Assembly: GCA_002748065.1 (NCBI GenBank)
Contig: PDRJ01000027.1
Coordinates: forward strand, 1-64,000
DNA length: 64,000 nt
Source: Bacteroidota bacterium
GTDB taxonomy: Bacteria; Bacteroidota; Bacteroidia; Bacteroidales; BM520
Reading direction: 5' to 3'
In this document: positions 1-9,215 of the stretch, one piece after another
Layout of the letters: each line of letters begins with the position of its first letter
Position numbering within the stretch: the first letter of the stretch is position 1
Translations under genes and position numbers: made by a program
Notes under the pieces: generated by a model
What the model was told of the DNA's origin: nothing
Database searches by the model: none
What the model saw: the letters and a program-made list of their open reading frames with translations, nothing else

Positions 1-840
1 TACGCTATCTATTTTTCCCGTAAATATGTTGAAGGCTTTGTCCTCATTCCCGTCTTTATCATAATAAGTATGCCTAAACGAATGAATAGATAATTGGGCA
101 ATTTTCTTGTTTGTATCAATTTTTAAGTCAATAGGCTGCTGGAATTCAGGATGTGTTATGGCGTTTTCGATAACGCTAAATGCCTTGGATGATGCGCCTT
201 TAACTCTTATGGTTTCCGTTTGATGGTTTTTTGTATTAAGGAGTTCGAGCGTATAGGTAGAGGTGTTTGTAAAGTAGTCTGTATAATAATAGGCTAAACC
301 CGAATAGTCAATTGTATATCGTAGTTTACCTGTTTTGATAAACCCATCGGCACATCTGGGGCTATAGCTAAATAGGACTTTAATAATACTATCTATCGAA
401 GTATTATTGATCTTAGTCAATATTTTTCCTTTGATATTGTAATGTTCTATATCATTCAGAATATATACTTTCTTATCCAATACTTTTACTATTATGGGCG
501 GTATAAGTGCCTTTTCATTAAAATATTCACCTATATCCTTTGATGAACCTATTCTACAATGCCCCTCTTTGGTAGCTGTCACAATTTTTGATGCTATTCG
601 GAAAAAATCGTATGAATGCATACCGTCTTTAATTTTGGCTCTTTCTTGAGCGCAGATACTATCAAATGTTGCCACAGATTGATACCAATACAATCCGGCA
701 TGTGCTTCTTTCAAAGCATTGACCATGAAGTCAAAATCGCTATACAATTCTTTGGAAGAGTACTTTTTTAGGCTAGTATGTTTTTGTGCAAAAGAAATTG
801 AACAGATGAATAGAAATAGTAGAGTTGCTTTGGTTTGCAT
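1..840 (-). CDS. Secreted protein resembling S41-family peptidases, C-terminus truncated by window start
   Basis: Open frame from ATG at 840 (minus) to window edge; translation begins MQTKATLLFLFICSISFAQKHTSLKKYSSKELYSDFDFMVNALKEAHAGLYWYQS, signal peptide plus S41-like N-terminal pattern; absent from ORF track because it runs off the edge. Confidence 0.55.
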   Translation of the reverse strand, partial: MQTKATLLFLFICSISFAQKHTSLKKYSSKELYSDFDFMVNALKEAHAGLYWYQSVATFDSICAQERAKIKDGMHSYDFFRIASKIVTATKEGHCRIGSSKDIGEYFNEKALIPPIIVKVLDKKVYILNDIEHYNIKGKILTKINNTSIDSIIKVLFSYSPRCADGFIKTGKLRYTIDYSGLAYYYTDYFTNTSTYTLELLNTKNHQTETIRVKGASSKAFSVIENAITHPEFQQPIDLKIDTNKKIAQLSIHSFRHTYYDKDGNEDKAFNIFTGKIDSV

Positions 841-853
841 AGTTGGTTTGTTT

Positions 854-1486
854 TTACATTGACAAATCAATAATACTTTCCATAGCGTTGATAATGCGTT
901 GTCGCCCTTCAGGTGTATTGAGGTCTATACCACAGAATAGACTTCCGTTAGATTTGGCATGAATAGATAAGTAATACAAACCGGCAATTTGCACGGCTAA
1001 AATGGCTCTTAAATCAAGTTTATTACCTTTATTATTGTCTAACGACAAAAATAGCCTCTCACCTAAAACTTCTCTTTCTCGTGCGACTTTCTTCATTATT
1101 TCAGCATCATCGCTCAATTCCCATAGCAATATCTTTTGCAATTCTTCACTATGAAAGACTTTGTCAAAAAGCGCATTTAAAACAAGTACAATATCAAATT
1201 TCGTAACTTCACGCTGTTGATTTACAAGTTCGTTAAGACGTTCGTTATTGAGCAATTGCCAAAAATCTTTTCGTTTCACGTACTCTTCTAGCAGATTTTC
1301 CAAGGAGCCGAAATATTTTTTTATAAGGGTATGATTTACTCCCGCCTCTTTGGTGATATTAGCATTGGTGAGTCCTGTATATCCCTTTTCTCTAAACACA
1401 ACTTCGGTAGCAGCAATAATTTTCTCCTTAGTTCGCTCTTTGTTGCGAATCAGCCCATCGGTTGTTTTGCGAGTGTTCATATACAA
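854..1486 (-). CDS. TetR/AcrR family transcriptional regulator
   Basis: N-terminal HTH pattern KIIAATEVVFREKGYTGLTNANITKEAGVNHTLIKKYFGSLENLL. Confidence 0.85.
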   Translation of the reverse strand: MYMNTRKTTDGLIRNKERTKEKIIAATEVVFREKGYTGLTNANITKEAGVNHTLIKKYFGSLENLLEEYVKRKDFWQLLNNERLNELVNQQREVTKFDIVLVLNALFDKVFHSEELQKILLWELSDDAEIMKKVAREREVLGERLFLSLDNNKGNKLDLRAILAVQIAGLYYLSIHAKSNGSLFCGIDLNTPEGRQRIINAMESIIDLSM

Positions 1487-1673
1487 TATGAATTTAAAAT
1501 AATTATCTGCAAAGATACAATTAATCTATAACGACACAATTAACACATATTATAAAACATATAAAAACTAACATTATACTGATAAACAGTGTTTTTTAAT
1601 TTTTTATCGCTATTGATACTAATTGGCGTATATCTATCAGCAACAGGAGCACTCACCGCTGTAAGCTCCTGTT

Positions 1674-1752
1674 CTTCAATCTTTGCAAGCCTCGAATTCG
1701 AACGTTCTATACAGCCTCTTCTTAAAAACGCTGACTTTATGGACAGATACTA
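1674..1752 (-). repeat. Partial copy of the interspersed MITE-like repeat (R1)
   Basis: ttgcaagcctcgaattcgaacgttctatacagcctcttcttaaaaacgctgactttatggacagatacta matches other copies. Confidence 0.8.
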
Positions 1753-1778
1753 TTTAATGAAACCCGTGAATATCCATT

Positions 1779-1807
1779 TTGACACCAGGATAAAAGTATT
1801 AACTTTG
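1779..1807 (+). promoter_or_regulatory. Bacteroidetes-type promoter for mazEF
   Basis: TTG (1779-1781), 18 nt, TAACTTTG (1800-1807); matches TTG/TAnnTTTG consensus. Confidence 0.5.
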
Positions 1808-1832
1808 TAATTACATTTTAATAGCTATACCA

Positions 1833-2078
1833 ATGGAATTACCAGTAATACAAATAGGGAATTCAAAAGGCTTGAGATTATCGAAGACATTACTAGACAA
1901 GTATCATATTAAGGACAAAGTAGAGCTAATCCTTGAAAAAGGCTATTTAATAATTAAGCCGATTTCAAGTCCAAGAAAAGATTGGGACAAGGCTTTTGAA
2001 CAAATGGCAAAGGAAGGAGATGACCAGCTTTTATTTGAAGATATTTTTGAAAATGAGGATTTTGAAGAATGGAAGTAG
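1833..2078 (+). CDS. mazE: AbrB/MazE-type antitoxin
   Basis: IQIGNSKGLRLSKTLLDKYHIKDKVELILEKGYLIIKP SpoVT/AbrB fold; overlaps downstream MazF start. Confidence 0.8.
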   Translation: MELPVIQIGNSKGLRLSKTLLDKYHIKDKVELILEKGYLIIKPISSPRKDWDKAFEQMAKEGDDQLLFEDIFENEDFEEWK

Positions 2079-2392
2079 TGCAGTATCAAATAGTGTTAGT
2101 CAACCTTGATCCGACCATTGGAAGTGAAATAAAAAAGACCCGACCATCTGTAATTATTTCGCCAGACGAAATGAATAAACATCTGCGGACAATTACCATT
2201 GCTCCAATGACAACGACTTCAAGAAAATATCCAACAAGAATAGAAGTAAAGCATAACAACAAAATTGGTTGGGTTGTTATTGATCAGATTCGGACAATTG
2301 ACAAACAACGAGTTATAAAGATTATAGGAAAACTCTCCAAACCTGAAATAAAGGAGTTAAAAGCGGTTATAAAAGAGACATTTGTTGATTAG
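2069..2392 (+). CDS. mazF: MazF/PemK family mRNA interferase toxin
   Basis: LVNLDPTIGSEIKKTRPSVIISPDEMN...IAPMTTTSRKYPTRI...GWVVIDQIRTIDKQRV, classic PemK/MazF motifs. Confidence 0.88.
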   Translation: MEVVQYQIVLVNLDPTIGSEIKKTRPSVIISPDEMNKHLRTITIAPMTTTSRKYPTRIEVKHNNKIGWVVIDQIRTIDKQRVIKIIGKLSKPEIKELKAVIKETFVD

Positions 2393-2394
2393 AA

Positions 2395-2574
2395 TAGCGT
2401 CCGCCTATAACGTCCGACTTCTTTATGATGCTTCTCTTTCAAATGGTTATTTCGGCGTTGCTCAATACATCACATTTACTTTAGTAAACGCCCATTTCTC
2501 GGCCTTCGCAAGCCTCGAATTTGAACATTCTGTACAGCCGCTGCTCAGCCCCTTGACTTTGTAGACAGGCCCCT
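2395..2574 (-). repeat. MITE-like repeat copy R2 (diverged, full-length)
   Basis: tagcgtccgcctataacgtccgacttctt ... gcctcgaatttgaacattctgtacagccgctgctcagccccttgactttgtagacaggcccc. Confidence 0.75.
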
Positions 2575-2640
2575 ATTTATCTCCTCCCTCGTTCCTGTTA
2601 CTTTGTTTCGTACTTTTGTAGCACAATTATTAGCGCGACC

Positions 2641-3486
2641 ATGAAATACCCCAAAAAACGTACACAAGGCCATTACGAAGATTCCAAGTCCGGAAATCGT
2701 CCCGACAGAAGGGGAGGGCATCCCGCCAAGAGAGCCTCCGGATCGAAAGAGCGCCCTCGTGGTGAAAAAGCAGAAGCCGAAGAGATCCGGCTCAACAAGT
2801 TTATCGCCGATAGCGGCGTCTGTTCGCGGAGGGAGGCAGACAAGCTTATTGCCTCCGGGGTGGTACTGGTTAACGGAAAAGTGGTAACAGCCCTGGGAAC
2901 AAAGGTGAGTTCTCGGGATAAGGTAACCATTGGAACGCAGTCGCTAAAGCGGGAAAAACTCCAATACGTCCTCCTCAACAAACCCAAGGGGTATATCACC
3001 ACCATGAAGGATCCTCAGGAACGAAAAACCGTGAGCCTCCTGATCCAACATGCCTGTAAGGAGCGAATCGTGCCGGTGGGGCGTCTTGACAGAAACACCA
3101 CCGGGTTGTTACTCTTTACCAACGATGGCCAGCTGGCAAAGAAGCTAACCCACCCCAAACATAAGATCAAGAAAATCTACCAAGTGGAGTTGGATAAACC
3201 CCTCACCAAAAGCGATCTGCTGGCTATCAGTGAAGGAGTCACGCTGGAAGACGGATTTATCGCCGCAGATAAGGTGGCCTACTTGGATCCGGAGCGGAAG
3301 AGCGTGGTGGGGATCGAGATTCATAGTGGAAAGAACCGAATTATCCGACGAATCTTTGCCCATCTGGGGTATAACGTCATCAAGTTGGATCGCACCGTTT
3401 TTGCAGGCCTCACCAAGAAGGATATCCCCCGGGGGAAATACCGTCACCTCACCACCATGGAGGTCAACTATCTTCGAATGCTGTAA
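2641..3486 (+). CDS. RsuA/RluB/E/F family pseudouridine synthase with basic N-terminal extension
   Basis: S4 domain RLNKFIADSGVCSRREADKLI and GRLDRNTTGLLLFTNDG catalytic motif. Confidence 0.88.
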   Translation: MKYPKKRTQGHYEDSKSGNRPDRRGGHPAKRASGSKERPRGEKAEAEEIRLNKFIADSGVCSRREADKLIASGVVLVNGKVVTALGTKVSSRDKVTIGTQSLKREKLQYVLLNKPKGYITTMKDPQERKTVSLLIQHACKERIVPVGRLDRNTTGLLLFTNDGQLAKKLTHPKHKIKKIYQVELDKPLTKSDLLAISEGVTLEDGFIAADKVAYLDPERKSVVGIEIHSGKNRIIRRIFAHLGYNVIKLDRTVFAGLTKKDIPRGKYRHLTTMEVNYLRML

Positions 3487-3745
3487 GCAATCAGGAACTG
3501 TCCAAAGGTCTCACCACCCTGCGGGATTCCGGTTATGGGGATGGTCATCGCTGTTACACTGGTATTGCCCAACTTCGGTCTTCCGACTTCCATTCCCATA
3601 ATTATTTCATAATGTATCCTTTAAGGGTCTTGAAAGATAAATCAGGTAAGCTGATCATAAAATAACGACTAATTGTTCAAAGAGTGCCCCCTTACATGCA
3701 TAACTCTAGTTGCAGACTTATAAATTGTTGATTTTTAGTTTATTG

Positions 3746-4390
3746 TTAACTTCCAATTGCCCAAAGATCACCATAAAAATAGAGCAGGGCAAATAACAAA
3801 AGGGTATATCCCACCCCTATCAGAAAGGGAATTTTTGCGGACTTTACCCGAAAGGCAAAATTTGCAGGAACACTCCTTCGCCAAAAGAAATCACGAAGAG
3901 CAAAGGCTCCGGCCAGGTTGTAAAGAAAGGGGAACATTCCTCCCACCTGAAACAAGGAGACGATTAGCACGCTGGACAAGGCAAAGAACACTGAAAAAGC
4001 ATACACCTGTAAACGAGCCTTCTTATTCACCTTCCCCAGGTTGTAGGCTAACATGAATCCTCCCAACAGGGTATTGAAGAAGAGGGAGAACCAAAAGATG
4101 GTCATGGGGCTAAAGAGCTCTGGCATGGCCGCATCACGCGCCTGTGCAGCCATAAATTCAGCCTCCTCTTCCTCACTTTTGAGGCGCATGGCCGCTTCGT
4201 AAAGCCCCTCATACTTCTCCTTTAACTTATCTAAACCACGGAACAAAAGCCCCCGCTTTTCTGCCTCCCAAACCGCTGCAAGCATAGCATCGTCGTGATA
4301 CAAGGAGGGTGCCAACAGCATCTCCTTTAAACGATCATCGGAGTAGGTGTGCATATTTAATCGATATTGTTCCGGATCCATCATCTGCAT
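3746..4390 (-). CDS. Hypothetical membrane protein (start set at MQMMDPEQY)
   Basis: ORF 3746..4480; the upstream extension is unlikely to be coding because a TACTTTTG box lies at 4395-4402. Confidence 0.6.
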   Translation of the reverse strand: MQMMDPEQYRLNMHTYSDDRLKEMLLAPSLYHDDAMLAAVWEAEKRGLLFRGLDKLKEKYEGLYEAAMRLKSEEEEAEFMAAQARDAAMPELFSPMTIFWFSLFFNTLLGGFMLAYNLGKVNKKARLQVYAFSVFFALSSVLIVSLFQVGGMFPFLYNLAGAFALRDFFWRRSVPANFAFRVKSAKIPFLIGVGYTLLLFALLYFYGDLWAIGS

Positions 4391-4490
4391 GCCACAAAAG
4401 TAATTTTTTTTAGCGCACCATGGGTTCACTTTAACAAAATTTGCATTAATCCATAGAACATGTATTGTCAAGATCTTCAATTATCATCCC

Positions 4491-7247
4491 ATGAAGAAAG
4501 TTAACCTACTGATAACCTGGATTATTAGCTCAATACCTCTCCTCTTAGCGGCGCAGGACACGCTGGTGCAACAAAGTTTCGAGGGGGCGGCCACCGCATG
4601 GTCTTACTTCGCTGACCCGCCGCCCTACAATATCACCGAAGACATCTGGGATACCGTTGCAGAGATAGAGGATCTTGCCCCCTACCAGGGGAGCCTTTTC
4701 TGGGGAATCCGGGACTTGGATAACAACAACGGAGGGGGGAACTTTTTCCATAAGCTTCTCTTTGACTCCGTCAATCTAGCCGGCTTCACCAACTGCTCCC
4801 TCTCCCTTCGCTACAATGCTGTGGCGTTTGATGCCGGGGATAAGCTTCACCTCGACCTCTTCCTGGATGGAGCGGAAGAACACATCGTACTGCTTAACGG
4901 TGCCTCGGGAGGGGTCTCTACCGATGGCTGGCAAGAGTTTCTGTATGCGATTCCCGATAGCATTGCGATATGCGCCGTGCACCTAAAAGCAAAACAGAAC
5001 GGAGGAACAGACAGGGCCGGATGGGATCAACTGATGATCACCGGCTTCCCGGAAGGAGCTGTCCCCCTTACGGCCTCTTTCTCTGCCGATAAAACGTTCA
5101 CCTTTTGCCACGAACTTGTGACTTTCGAAAATCTTACCTGGGGTGGCACGCCCCCCTATACACTATCCTGGGACTTCGATCACAACGGCACCATAGATGA
5201 CACAGTCCCCCATCCTCAGTATGGCTACGCAACCCCGGGGCGCTATTATCCCAAACTTTTTGTGGAGGATCAAGAGGGCGATACGGCCTCCTTCATCCTG
5301 CCAACTCCCATTGAAATCATCCCCCAACCCCGAGCCTGGATCAATGAGATCCACTACGACGACATGTCAAAAAAGGACCCTTCAAAAGACACCAATGAAG
5401 GGGTTGAGGTGGTAATCGGCGATACGACGTTCCTTCACCTGCCGAACTATACCCTCTCTCTTTACAACGGGCACAACGGAAAGGTGTACCAGTCGGAAAC
5501 CCTTGATCACTTCACGGTGGGGGATACACTGGAGGCCTTTCACTTTTTTCACCACTTCTTCGGTTCCCTGCAAAATGGGGCTCCCGACGGTGTGGCCCTG
5601 GATTATTTAGGAAAACCCCTCACTTTTCTCAGCTATGAGGGCACCTTTGAGGCTACCAACGGCCCGGCGGAGGGGCTTTGGAGCACCGATATAGGAGCCA
5701 CGGAGGATGCCTCTACCCCTGTGGGGAGATCTATCCAATGCCAAGGGGTTGGGGAGGAGGGCCACCACTTTTATTGGACATCGTTGGTGGAAGAGACCTT
5801 TGGCCATCCCAACATAGGCCAATTCCTTGCCTGGCCCGCCCAAACCACCTGGATAGGAACAACGCCCCATTGGCTTAGCGAGGCGAATTGGGACAACGGC
5901 ATCCCCGGCCCTGGCACAGAGGTATTGCTCGACGCAGGCGAAGCGGTATATCCTACGCTCAGTCAGCAGCAGTGGTGTAAAACCCTTACCCTCAATGAGG
6001 GGGCCTACCTCCTGGACAGCACGAGTTGCCTGCACCCCTCCCAGCAGATCACCGTAAACCGATGGCTTGCAGGTGGCACTTCCGCCACCAGCGACCCGGA
6101 TCATGCCATCTACCACTTTATTGGCTCGCCTCTCCCCCATTGCAAAGCCATCGACGTTCTTCCCCCCAACGCTTATGTACGGGCCTACCATGAACCCTCC
6201 CAAAGTTGGGTCAACCTCACGGGAAGCGACTTCCTGCTGCCGGGAAAGGGATACTCTGTCTATCTTCCTTCTGCCAATAACCAACTCACCTTCTCCGACT
6301 CCCTTCCCAATACAGATCTCTCCTTCCATAATCTCTCCCTCTCCGGGAGCAACTTAGACTACTCCGGCTTTCACCTGTTAAGCAACCCCTTCCTCTCTCC
6401 CATCGACTGGGATCTGCTCCCCAAGGAACAGGTCGCCCAAACGGTTTACCTCTGGCACAACGGCGACTACTTAGAGTGGAACGGACTGGTGGGGAGTCTC
6501 CCCGGTGGCATCATCCCGGTGGGGCAAGGTTTCTTCGTACAGGTGACGGATGCACAAAACCACATCGCCATACCTCCCACAGCCATGGTTCCGGATACCG
6601 CTCCCATCTACAAGAGCGAGGAACTTCCGGTGTTGACCATAGCGCTTCTTTGGGAAGAGCTGGAAGACAACGCTTTTCTGGCTTTTAAAGAGGACGCCAC
6701 AAGCGCCTTCGATCCCCCGTATGATGCGCTGAAACTAAGCGGACAGGCACATCATCCGGAGGTGTATCTCATACAAAACGACCTTCGCTATGCTATCTGT
6801 TTTACCCATACGGATAGCGTAGCCGAGTTCTATCTGGGCATTAAAGCCCCCCAGGAGGGGGATTACACCCTTCAGTTTGGGGGCCCCATCCTCTCCATGG
6901 AGTACCCCCTGTTCCTCAAAGACCTATATACCAATAACCTTTATGATATACGAAAGACCCCGGTGCATGAATTTTTCTCCTTTGAAGGCACCTTTGAAGA
7001 CCGCTTTGTGATTACACAGCAGCCGGTGGGTATACAAGAGGCCGAAAAGGAACCCATACGAATCACACAACACGAGGGCCTCTTGACCCTTCACACGTCC
7101 CAATGCATGGAGATAACTATCTTGAGCATCACAGGTCAGGTCGTAGAGCATCGACAACGGCACTGTGGAACCTACAAAATTCCACTCCCCCCGGGAATCT
7201 ACCTTCTCAAAACAGAGCGGTTTATCAGAAAACTTATCATCCTATAA
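4491..7247 (+). CDS. Large secreted protein with PKD-like domain and T9SS-type C-terminal sorting domain
   Basis: Signal peptide MKKVNLLITWIISSIPLLLAAQ; PKD-like FDHNGTIDDTVPHPQYGYATPGRYYPKLFVEDQEGD; C-terminus ITILSITGQVVEHRQRHCGTYKIPLPPGIYLLKTERFIRKLIIL. Confidence 0.8.
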   Translation: MKKVNLLITWIISSIPLLLAAQDTLVQQSFEGAATAWSYFADPPPYNITEDIWDTVAEIEDLAPYQGSLFWGIRDLDNNNGGGNFFHKLLFDSVNLAGFTNCSLSLRYNAVAFDAGDKLHLDLFLDGAEEHIVLLNGASGGVSTDGWQEFLYAIPDSIAICAVHLKAKQNGGTDRAGWDQLMITGFPEGAVPLTASFSADKTFTFCHELVTFENLTWGGTPPYTLSWDFDHNGTIDDTVPHPQYGYATPGRYYPKLFVEDQEGDTASFILPTPIEIIPQPRAWINEIHYDDMSKKDPSKDTNEGVEVVIGDTTFLHLPNYTLSLYNGHNGKVYQSETLDHFTVGDTLEAFHFFHHFFGSLQNGAPDGVALDYLGKPLTFLSYEGTFEATNGPAEGLWSTDIGATEDASTPVGRSIQCQGVGEEGHHFYWTSLVEETFGHPNIGQFLAWPAQTTWIGTTPHWLSEANWDNGIPGPGTEVLLDAGEAVYPTLSQQQWCKTLTLNEGAYLLDSTSCLHPSQQITVNRWLAGGTSATSDPDHAIYHFIGSPLPHCKAIDVLPPNAYVRAYHEPSQSWVNLTGSDFLLPGKGYSVYLPSANNQLTFSDSLPNTDLSFHNLSLSGSNLDYSGFHLLSNPFLSPIDWDLLPKEQVAQTVYLWHNGDYLEWNGLVGSLPGGIIPVGQGFFVQVTDAQNHIAIPPTAMVPDTAPIYKSEELPVLTIALLWEELEDNAFLAFKEDATSAFDPPYDALKLSGQAHHPEVYLIQNDLRYAICFTHTDSVAEFYLGIKAPQEGDYTLQFGGPILSMEYPLFLKDLYTNNLYDIRKTPVHEFFSFEGTFEDRFVITQQPVGIQEAEKEPIRITQHEGLLTLHTSQCMEITILSITGQVVEHRQRHCGTYKIPLPPGIYLLKTERFIRKLIIL

Positions 7248-7260
7248 CATACGTATTATT

Positions 7261-7488
7261 ATGAAAAAGACCCCCCTCATCATTACACTACTCCTTATCG
7301 CCCTGACCACCATAGGACAACCCGATCCCGGAAAAAATGGCGACGGCGAAGGCGTAGAGGGTGACCCCATTGGAGGAAGTGCCCCCATTGGCAATGGAAC
7401 CATTGCCGTCTCTCTCCTTATCATCGCATGGGTTGCAGGAAAGATCGTGTTAAAAAAAGGGACAACCCGAGCCACGGAGATTGATTGA
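7261..7488 (+). CDS. Small signal-peptide plus C-terminal TM protein with Gly/Pro-rich linker
   Basis: MKKTPLIITLLLIALTTIGQPDPGKNGDGEGVEGDPIGGSAPIGNGTIAVSLLIIAWVAGKIVLKKG; start at ATG 7261. Confidence 0.65.
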   Translation: MKKTPLIITLLLIALTTIGQPDPGKNGDGEGVEGDPIGGSAPIGNGTIAVSLLIIAWVAGKIVLKKGTTRATEID

Positions 7489-7535
7489 CCATAAGAAAAG
7501 CCTCAGGGATGTAGTTCATCGACACCCTTTTCGTC

Positions 7536-7564
7536 GCTTTTTTTGTTTCGATACAAAAAAAAGC
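7536..7564. terminator. Possible bidirectional A/T-rich hairpin between convergent genes
   Basis: GCTTTTTTTGT-TTCGAT-ACAAAAAAAAGC. Confidence 0.4.
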
Positions 7565-7592
7565 AATGAGAGGGATAGCAGTGCAACCGGAT

Positions 7593-9206
7593 CTACTTCC
7601 CGGAGCGCATTACAATGCCCCTCGCCACACTGGCCAGCAACATTATGAGGAAAGTGAGTACCGCAACCCGTGCGATATAATCGCCATGTTGTGCATAAAA
7701 CGTGATACGGTCGTTGGCATTGATCGTGTGTCTGATGGCCGTTCTTTCCCAGTAGGGTGTAGCTTTTATCACATCCCCCCGCTGGTTGATGAAACAGGAA
7801 GTACCGGTATTGGCAGAGCGGGCGATGGAGCGGCGCATCTCAATGGCACGCAGCCGGGCGTAGGAGGCGTGTTGGCGATACCCGGGCGTGTCCTTCCACC
7901 AACCATCGTTGGTCATCACAAAGATCGCCTCGGCACCGTTTCGTACAAATCCCGACAAAAACTCCCCAAAAATTGACTCGTAACAGATACAGGGAGCCAC
8001 CGATACCTCATGAAGGGTATTGTAAAAGGGCTTACGCTCCCGGTCAATCCCCAAACTGCCCACCGTTCCCCCCAGGTCCAACGCAAGATGCTCTATAAAC
8101 GGGAGGTACTCTATCAAGGGCATGACCTCCACGCCGGGAGTCAGCTTTGACTTATGGTACAGCTGAATCTCGGAGATATTATCCATATAGAACACCGTAT
8201 TGTAGGCATCGTAATACCAATCGGCATTGGGAACCAAGCGAGCCGTTGAGGTTAACGTTTCTCCCGGAAGAAAACGCTTATAGGTCGAAGCTCCGATACA
8301 GATTGCAGTCTGCGGATATTGCGACATATAGTCCAGCAGCGAGCGCACGCTACGGCTCTCCGTCAACTTCCGTTCAAAAAGACTTCCCTCCTGTATCACT
8401 GATTCCGGTAAAACGATAAAATCAACCAGGGAGTCCCCATGGGTATCGATTAAATCATACACATTGGAGAGGACCTCATCGGGCGAAAGTCCGTACTGCT
8501 CTGTATAGGGATCATTATTAGGCTGTATCACCAAAATATCCAGCGGATCTTCCCGCTCCTCGTAAGCATGATACATCCGATGGGAGAGAAAAACAGGTAC
8601 GGCGAAGACGAGCAGTGCCATGGCGACTATCCACAAGGGGTTATAGCCCTTTCGGCCGGAGAAGAGGCTCCGCAAGGCGGTAAATAATAACAAATTCACC
8701 ACAAAAACCCACAACGTTCCCCCAAAGGTTCCCGTATATTCATACCACTGAATCCAACGGGGATACATGGAGAATCCGTTCCCGATGTTCAACCAGGGCC
8801 AATTGAGCGACCAGTTTAGGTGGAGATACTCAAAGGCCATCCATGCCACGGGCAATATCCAATAGCCCCCCTTAAAACGAAAGACATTTTTCCGAATGAG
8901 GTGATAAATCTGTATCACAAAGGCCATGAACAAGCTGTTGAGCGCGATGGCAACAATACCGCCCACTGCCGTACTATTGTAGATCCAGTAAGTATCCAAC
9001 GCGTTCCAGAGAAGCATCCCCGGAAGGGCAAAAAGAAAGGGAGCCCATCCACTATAGGTCTTCTGTTTGACGGCAATCGCCTCTTCCATAAACAACAAGG
9101 GGAGAAAAGCGATGAATAACAATCCGGGAAATCCACTCTCCGGCCATGCCGCCACCAAAAGAAGCCCCGTCAAAGCCGATAATAGGATCAAATAACTCTT
9201 TTTCAT
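7593..9206 (-). CDS. lnt: Apolipoprotein N-acyltransferase
   Basis: Multi-TM N-terminus plus nitrilase domain (FIVLPESVIQEG, CICYESIFGEF, FVMTNDGWW). Confidence 0.9.
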   Translation of the reverse strand: MKKSYLILLSALTGLLLVAAWPESGFPGLLFIAFLPLLFMEEAIAVKQKTYSGWAPFLFALPGMLLWNALDTYWIYNSTAVGGIVAIALNSLFMAFVIQIYHLIRKNVFRFKGGYWILPVAWMAFEYLHLNWSLNWPWLNIGNGFSMYPRWIQWYEYTGTFGGTLWVFVVNLLLFTALRSLFSGRKGYNPLWIVAMALLVFAVPVFLSHRMYHAYEEREDPLDILVIQPNNDPYTEQYGLSPDEVLSNVYDLIDTHGDSLVDFIVLPESVIQEGSLFERKLTESRSVRSLLDYMSQYPQTAICIGASTYKRFLPGETLTSTARLVPNADWYYDAYNTVFYMDNISEIQLYHKSKLTPGVEVMPLIEYLPFIEHLALDLGGTVGSLGIDRERKPFYNTLHEVSVAPCICYESIFGEFLSGFVRNGAEAIFVMTNDGWWKDTPGYRQHASYARLRAIEMRRSIARSANTGTSCFINQRGDVIKATPYWERTAIRHTINANDRITFYAQHGDYIARVAVLTFLIMLLASVARGIVMRSGK

Positions 9207-9215
9207 ACCTGTATG

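Noticed and set aside
1833-2392. MazEF as a novel defence system
   Set aside because: Standard type II toxin-antitoxin organisation; only its flanking repeats are unusual.
1589-2564. Short ORFs 1589..1810 and 2382..2564 (and 20057..20254, 20355..20720, 28357..28668, 34670..34939, 54571..54762, 58404..58666)
   Set aside because: They lie largely on copies of the interspersed repeat; similar peptides such as FASLEFERSIQPLL arise from the repeat itself, with no independent coding evidence.
5607-6329. 240 aa antisense ORF inside the T9SS cargo gene
   Set aside because: Complementary frame of a well-supported CDS; composition shows no family motif.
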